From NCBI GenBank assembly GCA_026415985.1, contig JAOAGA010000042.1, forward strand, positions 7,713-15,085: a stretch of 7,373 nucleotides of DNA, in the 5' to 3' direction. The position numbers were made by a program, and so were the translations under genes. This document shows, one piece after another, positions 1 through 5,437 of the stretch. This DNA comes from Pseudomonadota bacterium (GTDB lineage Bacteria; CALINM01). Every line of letters starts with the position of its first letter. The first letter of the stretch is position 1. The notes beneath the pieces were generated by a model that was not told the DNA's origin, searched no databases, and saw nothing but the letters and a program-made list of their open reading frames with translations.

Positions 1-393
1 TGGGATATCGCTAAAAAGCCCCTTATTCTCCTTTTCTCTCTTTTCGTTAACCCAACTTTTATAGGAACTATCTAAACTGTACCCTCTTTTTTTATCAAAG
101 ACATGAGGATGTCTTGATATGATCTTTTTATTTAAATTAATTAGAATTTCTTCTATTTTGTCTCCGCCCCGTTCCTTTAAAATAGTTGCCATAAGAAGTA
201 TGTTTAATAACAGATCGCCCAACTCCTCACCAATGTCCTTGAGATTGTTTTTTTCAATGGCATCGAACAACTCATAGACCTCTTCAAGGACGTATTTCTT
301 ATAACTTTCCAGGGTCTGAGCCCTGTCCCAGGGGCAACCATCTTCAGATCTTAAATACTCAATTGTATTAATAACTTCCTGAAAAATATTCAT
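1..393 (-). CDS. mazG: MazG nucleoside triphosphate pyrophosphohydrolase, N-terminal part (C-terminus beyond window edge)
   Basis: MazG enzymes hydrolyse NTPs or dNTPs to the monophosphate and pyrophosphate in the cytoplasm, cleaning aberrant nucleotides from the pool. The frame is open for 131 codons from the ATG at 393-391 to the left edge with no stop, so the gene is incomplete. Visible family hallmarks are the N-terminal DGCPWDRAQT segment (residues 18-27), the Mg-binding EExxE (E37, E38, E41) followed by ExxD (E57, D60), and the RHPHVF signature (94-99). The start aligns with that of E. coli MazG, where GCPWD also lies about 20 residues in. E. coli MazG has a second MazG domain; whether this one does cannot be seen. 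There is no Shine-Dalgarno sequence; a TATAAT lies 6 nt before the ATG, so the mRNA is predicted to be leaderless. The gene is divergent from radA and the candidate small RNA. Confidence 0.95.
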   Translation of the reverse strand, partial: MNIFQEVINTIEYLRSEDGCPWDRAQTLESYKKYVLEEVYELFDAIEKNNLKDIGEELGDLLLNILLMATILKERGGDKIEEILINLNKKIISRHPHVFDKKRGYSLDSSYKSWVNEKREKENKGLFSDIP

Positions 394-399
394 ATAAAA

Positions 400-428
400 A
401 TTATATTGACTTAAAAATCATTTTCTAA
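400..428 (-). promoter_or_regulatory. Predicted sigma70-type promoter of mazG (leaderless start)
   Basis: Read on the minus strand, a perfect TATAAT occupies 405-400. With a 17-bp spacer, a weak -35 (TTAGAA) lies at 428-423. Six bases (399-394) separate the -10 box from the A of the mazG ATG at 393, so the expected transcription start coincides with the start codon. It abuts and overlaps the divergent promoter at 406-434, so one polymerase would exclude the other. Confidence 0.6.
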
Positions 429-434
429 TAATAT
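406..434 (+). promoter_or_regulatory. Predicted sigma70-type promoter of the candidate small RNA
   Basis: A good -35 box TTGACT at 406-411 is followed by a 17-bp spacer and TAATAT at 429-434. A perfect TATAAT at 432-437 overlaps it but would need a 20-bp spacer. The expected transcription start is about 441. The only thing downstream before a strong terminator is about 60 nt of sequence without a credible reading frame. The -35 box directly adjoins the mazG -10 box on the other strand. Confidence 0.55.
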
Positions 435-440
435 AATAGT

Positions 441-500
441 ATATACTCCTTCTTTTACCCGGTATGGTTTTTATCCCTCCTAACCAGCCGGGTTTTTTTT
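441..500 (+). ncRNA. Candidate small RNA with an anti-Shine-Dalgarno hairpin loop
   Basis: The span runs from the predicted start (about 441) to the end of the T-run of an intrinsic terminator (500). The RNA would be about 60 nt: a short pyrimidine-rich 5' tail (ACTCCTTC near 446-453) and one hairpin that is also its terminator. The hairpin loop contains CCCTCCT (475-481), which includes CCTCCT, the core of the 3' end of 16S rRNA, so it could pair with Shine-Dalgarno sequences. Loop residues 470-483 can pair with the ribosome binding site of the SGNH-inositol operon at 4805-4818 with 12 Watson-Crick pairs, one G-U and one mismatch. Small RNAs with C-rich loops acting on ribosome binding sites are known in other bacteria (S. 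aureus Rsa RNAs with UCCC loops, alphaproteobacterial cuckoo RNAs). I recognise no named family. Promoter, hairpin and loop are seen; expression and function are inferred. Confidence 0.45.
457..500 (+). terminator. Rho-independent terminator
   Basis: ACCCGG (457-462) pairs with CCGGGT (488-493), and TGGT (465-468) pairs with ACCA (483-486), separated by a small TA/G internal loop. The apical loop is 469-482, and eight T residues follow (493-500). The T-run is on the plus strand only; past the stem in the minus direction the sequence is A/G-rich, so the terminator works one way. The only upstream plus-strand promoter is at 406-434; no plus-strand gene precedes it within the window. Confidence 0.8.
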
Positions 501-607
501 ATCTTCTTAATCGTCAACACTTTGAACTTTACTATAGTAACCTATAGGAGCTAAAAAATCAAAATAAATATATTTAACAATAACCTTTTGAGTATCTACT
601 TTTCACT

Positions 608-636
608 TTAATATTAAATTACTTAAAGCTTATAAT
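608..636 (+). promoter_or_regulatory. Predicted promoter of radA (leaderless start)
   Basis: A perfect TATAAT at 631-636 lies 7 nt before the radA ATG at 644. A weak -35-like TTAATA sits at 608-613 with a 17-bp spacer. Transcription should begin at 643-644, on or next to the start codon, which fits the absence of any Shine-Dalgarno sequence before radA. Confidence 0.55.
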
Positions 637-643
637 AAATATT

Positions 644-1993
644 ATGAATAAAACAAAAATCGAGTTTGTCTGTCAGTTTTGTGGATATAGGAGCCCAAAA
701 TGGATAGGTAAATGCCCTGATTGTGATAACTGGAATAGTTTTGTTACCGAAGAGTTCAGAAAAGATAGCAGAAAAAGATTTAACAGTACTCACAGGGATA
801 AGGTTATTTCCATTACAGATATTGCTGTAGAGAATATCGAGAGAATAACTACCGGGTTAAATGAGTTTGATAGGGTACTTGGCGGGGGAATTGTCCCTGC
901 CTCCCTGACGCTTATAGGAGGTGAGCCCGGTGTTGGTAAATCTACTATTCTTACACAGGTTTCGAATAAAATTTCTGAAAACAAAAGAAAGGTTCTCTAT
1001 GTGACAGCAGAAGAATCTACAGGTCAGCTAAAATTAAGGGCAGAAAGATTAGGGGCTCTCTCAAAAGACTTTTTTTTAATTGCTGAGAACTGTCTTGATA
1101 CCGTCTTTGATGAGATAAAGAAATTTAGCCCCGAACTTGTTATAGTTGACTCAATTCAAACTGTTTACCTCGAGGATATACCATCTGCTCCCGGTAGTGT
1201 CTCTCAGGTTAGGGAGTCTGCGGGAAAAATCATGGAGTTTGCAAAAAAAACAGGGATAACATTTTTTATTGTTGGTCATGTAACAAAAGAGGGTAATATT
1301 GCAGGCCCAAGGGTACTGGAACATTTAGTTGATACCGTGATATATTTCGAGGGAGACAAGGGGCAGAATTTCAGGATTCTCAGAGCAGTAAAGAACAGAT
1401 TTGGTTCTACCAATGAGATTGGCATATTTGAGATGACAGATAGCGGATTAAGAGATGTATCTAACCTGTCGGATTTTTTTATTTCCAACAGGGTTAAAAA
1501 CGAGCCCGGTAGCTCAATGTTTATTACAATCGAAGGGAGCAGACCTATTGCGGTAGAGATACAGGCATTGGTAGCACAGTCGAATTTCGGTATGCCAAGA
1601 AGAATGGCCATGGGGGTGGACAATCAGAGGTTAAACCTTCTTGTTGCTGTTCTTGAGAAAAAGTTGGATATGCCCCTCTTCTCTTATGATATTTATGTAA
1701 ATGTTGCAGGAGGGCTTAAGATTACCGAGACTGCATCAGATCTTGCTATCGCAATGGCCATAGTTTCAAGTTTTAGAAATGTGCCTCTTAATGGTGAGAC
1801 TATTTTCATAGGAGAGATTGGTCTTTTAGGAGAGATACGTTCTGTAAGCAATTTGGAGGCGAGGCTAAAGGAGGCACAAAATCTTAACTTTCGACGTGCC
1901 TTTATCCCTGAAATCAGGCTAAACAAAATTGTGTTGGAAGAGATAGTTGAAATACCTAAGCTTGAAACGGCTATAGAAATGTGTTTTCTGTAA
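644..1993 (+). CDS. radA: DNA repair protein RadA (Sms)
   Basis: RadA is a cytoplasmic RecA-like ATPase that promotes branch migration and strand extension in homologous recombination and repair. The 449-residue product has the full family layout: an N-terminal C4 zinc finger (C10xxC13 and C24xxC27); a RecA-type core with Walker A GEPGVGKST (93-101), Walker B-like ELVIVDSIQT (164-173) and the RadA-specific KNRFG motif (250-254); and a C-terminal Lon-protease-like domain (about 340-449) with conserved FIGEIGLLGEIR (388-399). Length is as usual for the family (about 450). The ATG at 644 places the zinc finger where it belongs. No Shine-Dalgarno sequence is seen and the -10 box ends 7 nt upstream, so a leaderless transcript is likely. 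The stop codon is followed directly by the next ATG. Confidence 0.98.
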   Translation: MNKTKIEFVCQFCGYRSPKWIGKCPDCDNWNSFVTEEFRKDSRKRFNSTHRDKVISITDIAVENIERITTGLNEFDRVLGGGIVPASLTLIGGEPGVGKSTILTQVSNKISENKRKVLYVTAEESTGQLKLRAERLGALSKDFFLIAENCLDTVFDEIKKFSPELVIVDSIQTVYLEDIPSAPGSVSQVRESAGKIMEFAKKTGITFFIVGHVTKEGNIAGPRVLEHLVDTVIYFEGDKGQNFRILRAVKNRFGSTNEIGIFEMTDSGLRDVSNLSDFFISNRVKNEPGSSMFITIEGSRPIAVEIQALVAQSNFGMPRRMAMGVDNQRLNLLVAVLEKKLDMPLFSYDIYVNVAGGLKITETASDLAIAMAIVSSFRNVPLNGETIFIGEIGLLGEIRSVSNLEARLKEAQNLNFRRAFIPEIRLNKIVLEEIVEIPKLETAIEMCFL

Positions 1994-2545
1994 ATGAAAC
2001 ATAAAAAAATAACTCCTATAAACCTTTTTAAATCTATGGCTTTAAATAAGGGACTAAACAGGTCGATGAAAAATACTATCTTAGAAAAATTAAGAGTCTT
2101 ATTTTTATTACTTATCTTTTTTTTAAATTTTTCCGCTATGAAAGTGATGCTTAAAGACGGCAACTTTGTGGAAGTATCAGGCTATAAAATATTTAATGAT
2201 TTTATTCGTATAGAGATAAAAAGAGAGAAAATAGATGTTCCTATCCATCTAATTGATATAAAATCAACATTAAAATTACTTGAGATAGAAAGCAGAGGCT
2301 TTTCTGTTCTGAAAGGGTATTCTTCCTTATTCTATCAGGAAAAGGTAAACAGCTACTCATTTTCTTCCGAGGATAAGAAAAAGGATTATGTTAAATCTGT
2401 TCCAAAGATAAAACTTGAAACAAGAAAAGAGACCAACCCCTTTTTTATGGAGCTACCGGATCAAAAATTTAAAGATGAGGATTTTATAGAAAGAATAAAA
2501 AAGAAAGGTATTTTTTTAAAGTTTAATATTCCCGTTAAGCAATGA
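1994..2545 (+). CDS. Small exported or membrane-anchored protein of unknown function
   Basis: The frame opens with an ATG immediately after the radA stop (TAAATG), which suggests expression in the same transcript by re-initiation. From this start the product is 183 residues. An internal ATG at 2066 (residue 25) would give a classic signal peptide: charged MKNTILEKLR, a hydrophobic run at about 35-46, and a plausible cleavage site after NFSA (residue 48). That start is biologically attractive, but neither start has a clear Shine-Dalgarno sequence. After the signal, residues 51-90 (LKDGNFVEVSGYKI, then IRIEIKREKIDVPIHLI) look like the short beta-strand module 'LkDG..i.v..Y.i.gd.i.v....i.iP...I' seen in assorted bacterial envelope proteins; this similarity is from memory. 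The rest is lysine- and glutamate-rich and probably hydrophilic. I do not recognise a specific family, and the link to radA may be positional only. No terminator follows. Confidence 0.75.
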   Translation: MKHKKITPINLFKSMALNKGLNRSMKNTILEKLRVLFLLLIFFLNFSAMKVMLKDGNFVEVSGYKIFNDFIRIEIKREKIDVPIHLIDIKSTLKLLEIESRGFSVLKGYSSLFYQEKVNSYSFSSEDKKKDYVKSVPKIKLETRKETNPFFMELPDQKFKDEDFIERIKKKGIFLKFNIPVKQ

Positions 2546-2594
2546 CTGTCAGATGAAAATATTAAGAATGAGTAGAAGTGCTTAATCAATCAGG

Positions 2595-4625
2595 TTAAAG
2601 ATACATACAAGAAGGGTTTTCTTCAATAATTAATGCAAATATGTCAACAAGCTGTGGATCAAACTGAGTACCCGCACATCTTTTTATCTCTTCAAGGGCG
2701 GTCTCTAAATTTAAAGCCTTTCTGTAAGGTCTGTCAGAGGTCATGGCATCAAAGGCATCACATATGGCAATAATACGCGATTCTAAGGAGATTTCCTCAC
2801 CTTTTTTCCCCAATGGATAACCTTTCCCATCATATCTTTCGTGATGCTCTGCAATTATTGATTTTACATCCTCAAGAAAACTTATAGGATCAAGTATCTG
2901 AGAACCAACGAGAGGATGTTCCTTGACAACCTCAAACTCCTCTATTGTTAAAAAACCCGATTTGTTTAATATATTAAGATCTGTTCCGATCTTGCCAATG
3001 TCATGTAGGATTGCTGCGTGCTGAAGAATTTCCATCCTTTTTGGTGTAAGATTTAGTCTCTTTCCTATTTCAAGGGCGTAGCAGGTAACTCTTTCCGAAT
3101 GGCCTCTTGTATATTTATCCTTTGCTTCTATTGCGTTTACCAATGCCCTTATTGTATCAAAATAACTTTTTTGCAAATCGGTATAAAGTTTTGCATTTTC
3201 TAAGGATACGGCGGTTTGCCCTGCTAATGTATTTAGCAACTCAAGTTCATCTTCTGTAAACTCAGAGCCATCGAGTTTGTTGTTTACATTAAGAACTCCC
3301 AATACCTCACCTTTAATTATCCCCGGGCTTGATATTAAAGACCTTGTTTCATATTTATCCTTGCTTATTTTTTTAAATCTCTCGTCTGTTTCAATGTTCT
3401 TTACAATCAGTGGTTTTGCCTCTTTTGCTACCCACCCCGCAACAGAATCCCCCACCTTAACGAGGGTATTTTTAATAATATTTTCGTCCATACCGATAGC
3501 ATATTTGATATAAAGACTATCCTTTGTATCGTTAATCAACATTAAGGAACCCGTTTTTGCCTTCATAATCTGAACGGATTTTTCAACAATCATCTTAATA
3601 ACATCATCTGGGTTTAACACAGTGGTAAGACATCTGCTTATACGGTACAAAATCTTTAGTCTGTCAACTGCCTTTTCCAAATGGAAGTTTTTTTCTTCGA
3701 TGTCTTTTACCATCATCTCTATTTGGTTATTGGCATTTTCAAGTTCCAGAACGCGGGCTTTGAGTTGGGCATTTAATGTCTCCAGCTCAGCCTTATATCT
3801 AAGCTTTTCCTGCATCTTTGCTATCTCATGCTCTTTTTTCAGGTCATTTTCGTGGAACTCTTTGAGTTTATTGACCATAAAATTGAAGGTTTTGGCAAGG
3901 ATACCGATCTCGTTACCAGATGGTATCTTAACTTCTACATTAAGATTTCCCTTACTGGCATCAATCATAGCCTTCATTAAATCCTTAATCGGACAGGTTA
4001 CAAAAAGGGTTATTACCAGAAACGTGAGAATTATCAGGATTGCAAAGGTAATTAAAGAAGAGTAGATCATTTTTTCCAAATTTCTTCTTAAAAGACCGTT
4101 TATGTTTTCCTTAGATATTTCTATGACCAGGGCACCTAACACCTTCTTTGAAGAAGAATGATGGGTAAGACAGGTAGGACCATTAAAAAGCAGATTAACA
4201 ACCCTAAAGCTATCGGCATTTTCGATAATTGCAAACTTTTCTCTTTTGGGTGTTGTCCCATTGTGACAGGATACACACAACTCACTGTTTATAGGGATTG
4301 AAGAACCTTTGTTGGTTTTTTCGCTTGAAATAAGTATCTTGCCCGGTTTATTTAATATATAGATACTTTTTATGTCCCTTTGATCCTTTATGACGTCACT
4401 TATTACATTTTCTACGATTGTAAAATCGTTTCTTTCCATACCATAATAAAGAGACTTCTCAAGAGAGGTACTTAGCTTTGTAACCATGTCTTTTTCATAT
4501 TTTATAAGCTCTCTTTTCTGATAGTTTATAATATAGAAAAAGGATGCCAGGATGATGATTCCTATTACGATGCTGATCTTATACAGGATTTCAAACCAGA
4601 GTCTTCTATAGAGAGGGATGTGCAT
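2595..4625 (-). CDS. Membrane heme-sensor HAMP-GAF-HD-GYP cyclic-di-GMP phosphodiesterase
   Basis: This 676-residue protein is predicted to degrade c-di-GMP in response to a periplasmic signal. In order: transmembrane helix 1 (about 13-34); periplasmic region (about 35-186) with a c-type heme motif CVSCH (C117, C120, H121) and a second, altered motif CLTHH (C152 to H156); transmembrane helix 2 (about 187-210); HAMP (about 208-262); coiled coil (about 256-325); GAF (about 340-482); HD-GYP (about 485-670). The HD-GYP domain has H509, the H541-D542 pair, H570, H594-H595, the DGKGYP signature (599-604) and D623, so it looks catalytically complete. The CxxCH faces the periplasm, where cytochrome c maturation attaches heme, so a redox or gas (NO, CO, O2) signal is plausible but inferred. 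The GAF ligand is unknown. The gene stands alone, convergent with the upstream plus-strand gene, and has no Shine-Dalgarno sequence; a promoter lies just before the ATG. Confidence 0.93.
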   Translation of the reverse strand: MHIPLYRRLWFEILYKISIVIGIIILASFFYIINYQKRELIKYEKDMVTKLSTSLEKSLYYGMERNDFTIVENVISDVIKDQRDIKSIYILNKPGKILISSEKTNKGSSIPINSELCVSCHNGTTPKREKFAIIENADSFRVVNLLFNGPTCLTHHSSSKKVLGALVIEISKENINGLLRRNLEKMIYSSLITFAILIILTFLVITLFVTCPIKDLMKAMIDASKGNLNVEVKIPSGNEIGILAKTFNFMVNKLKEFHENDLKKEHEIAKMQEKLRYKAELETLNAQLKARVLELENANNQIEMMVKDIEEKNFHLEKAVDRLKILYRISRCLTTVLNPDDVIKMIVEKSVQIMKAKTGSLMLINDTKDSLYIKYAIGMDENIIKNTLVKVGDSVAGWVAKEAKPLIVKNIETDERFKKISKDKYETRSLISSPGIIKGEVLGVLNVNNKLDGSEFTEDELELLNTLAGQTAVSLENAKLYTDLQKSYFDTIRALVNAIEAKDKYTRGHSERVTCYALEIGKRLNLTPKRMEILQHAAILHDIGKIGTDLNILNKSGFLTIEEFEVVKEHPLVGSQILDPISFLEDVKSIIAEHHERYDGKGYPLGKKGEEISLESRIIAICDAFDAMTSDRPYRKALNLETALEEIKRCAGTQFDPQLVDIFALIIEENPSCMYL

Positions 4626-4634
4626 AATTAAAAA

Positions 4635-4664
4635 ATTTTAAATGATTTGTATTTGTTTGGTCAA
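4635..4664 (-). promoter_or_regulatory. Predicted promoter of the HD-GYP sensor gene
   Basis: On the minus strand TTGACC (4664-4659) and TAAAAT (4640-4635) are separated by 18 bp. Nine bases separate the -10 box from the ATG at 4625, so the expected transcript start near 4628 leaves a leader of about 3 nt. No Shine-Dalgarno sequence is present. Confidence 0.55.
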
Positions 4665-4765
4665 TAATTTTAATTTATTACTTTAGGATTTTTCATAAAT
4701 ATTAATTTATTTAATTTTCACTGAGATTATTCAGGTTGTTTTTTCCTTTTCAAATATATTTATTC

Positions 4766-4794
4766 TTTCTTTTACCTGACTATTTTTGTATAAT
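4766..4794 (+). promoter_or_regulatory. Predicted promoter of the SGNH-inositol lipid operon
   Basis: A perfect TATAAT at 4789-4794 is the main evidence. The position 17 bp upstream (TTTCTT, 4766-4771) is a poor -35 match, so an activator or an alternative -35 is possible. The start expected near 4801 gives a leader of about 25 nt that contains the Shine-Dalgarno sequence. It is divergent from the HD-GYP promoter about 100 bp away. The sequence between them is very A+T-rich; a short inverted repeat (ATAAAT/ATTTAT, 4695-4710) is too weak to call an operator. Confidence 0.5.
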
Positions 4795-4805
4795 TTTTTA
4801 AAAAT

Positions 4806-4814
4806 AAGGAGGGG
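4806..4814 (+). promoter_or_regulatory. Strong but distant ribosome binding site of the SGNH gene
   Basis: AAGGAGGGG is nearly ideal, but its end lies 11 nt before the ATG at 4826, longer than the usual 5-9 nt. No better in-frame start exists: the TTG at 4819 is in another frame and meets a stop after four codons. It is also the best match in the window to the loop of the candidate small RNA at 441-500. Confidence 0.75.
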
Positions 4815-4825
4815 TAAATTGTTTT

Positions 4826-5422
4826 ATGCTTGAAAGTCTTAAGCAAAAACTTATAAATGGTGAACCTGTATTGTATGTAGCATTTGGTGATTCAATTACT
4901 GAAGGGTATGGCGTATCTGAAGGATGGCCTGAAAAACTTGTGAAAGAGCTTAAAAAAAAGTATTCGTCAGCTGATATAAAGTTAATAAATAAAGGGAGGG
5001 CAGGGGATACAGTTGAAGATGGTTTATTTAGATTAGATAATGATGTAATAGAAAATAAGCCCGATTTTGTTTCAATTAATTTTGGAATAAATGATGCCAT
5101 GTCAGCGGTTCCTCTTGCTGTTTTTGAAAAAAACTTAAATGAAATGATTAATATAATAAAAAGTAAGACTCAAGCTGAGATTTTAGCAATAAGTTCTGAA
5201 ATATTAGAAGATGAAGAGGCAGACAAGACTGTTAGGAAATATTACGATAAGATACAAAAGGTAAGCAGGGAACAAAAGATTGCCTTTGTAGATATTCATA
5301 GGTACTGGCATCAAAAAATAAGAGAGGGGGTGGATATAAACTCTTTATTAATCCCCGGTCTTGATCATCCTAATGAAGAAGGTTATAAATTATTTGCTAA
5401 GATTATCGCAGATATCTTTTAG
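4826..5422 (+). CDS. Cytoplasmic SGNH/GDSL-type hydrolase
   Basis: SGNH-fold enzymes are serine esterases, lipases, thioesterases or acetyl-hydrolases. This 198-residue product is a single domain with no signal peptide, so it should act in the cytoplasm. Block I is FGDSITEGYG (20-29) with nucleophile S23; block II is NKGRAGDT (55-62) with oxyanion G60; block III is FGINDA (86-91) with N89; block V is GLDHPNEEGY (178-187) with H181. The usual catalytic Asp three residues before the His (DxxH) is G178 here, and an Asp occurs instead at 180, directly before H181. The triad may therefore be rearranged or the enzyme may act as a dyad. It is the first gene of a tight operon, 15 bp ahead of inositol-phosphate synthase, which hints at a substrate in inositol or lipid metabolism, but the sequence does not show the substrate. 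Confidence 0.9.
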   Translation: MLESLKQKLINGEPVLYVAFGDSITEGYGVSEGWPEKLVKELKKKYSSADIKLINKGRAGDTVEDGLFRLDNDVIENKPDFVSINFGINDAMSAVPLAVFEKNLNEMINIIKSKTQAEILAISSEILEDEEADKTVRKYYDKIQKVSREQKIAFVDIHRYWHQKIREGVDINSLLIPGLDHPNEEGYKLFAKIIADIF

Positions 5423-5425
5423 TTC

Positions 5426-5433
5426 AGGAGGAG
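5426..5433 (+). promoter_or_regulatory. Ribosome binding site of the inositol-phosphate synthase gene
   Basis: AGGAGGAG lies 4 nt before the ATG at 5438 and begins 4 nt after the SGNH stop codon. It fixes the start and indicates strong independent initiation within the operon. Confidence 0.85.
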
Positions 5434-5437
5434 ATAA

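Noticed and set aside
464-547. A 27-codon plus-strand frame starting ATGGTT and ending TAG, overlapping the terminator hairpin.
   Set aside because: No Shine-Dalgarno sequence before it, it runs through the terminator stem and T-run, and its content is what the hairpin dictates. A transcript ending at 500 could not encode it.
532-547. CTATAG repeated with a 4-bp spacer (CTATAG-TAAC-CTATAG), a possible operator upstream of radA.
   Set aside because: Six-base A+T-rich half-sites of this kind are expected by chance in such sequence, and it is about 60 bp before the radA -35 box with no other support.
1693-2163. Long minus-strand open frame opposite the radA end and the following gene (also 1276-1623 and 790-984).
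   Set aside because: They lie antisense to well-supported conserved genes, have no family features and no ribosome binding sites; they are shadows of the coding strand.
2546-2594. A possible bidirectional terminator between the convergent genes (ATTAAG at 2561-2566 and CTTAAT at 2581-2586).
   Set aside because: The stem is only six weak A+T-rich pairs with a 14-base loop and no T-run on either strand. No intrinsic terminator is evident in this 49-bp gap.
3622-4065. Plus-strand open frame of 147 codons (and 3277-3513) inside the HD-GYP gene.
   Set aside because: Antisense to the HAMP, coiled-coil and GAF coding region; its serine- and leucine-rich product is a reverse-complement artefact of lysine/glutamate-rich coding sequence.
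4695-4710. Inverted repeat ATAAAT-ATTA-ATTTAT in the divergent intergenic region.
   Set aside because: The surrounding sequence is almost pure A+T, where such repeats are common, and it overlaps neither predicted promoter.
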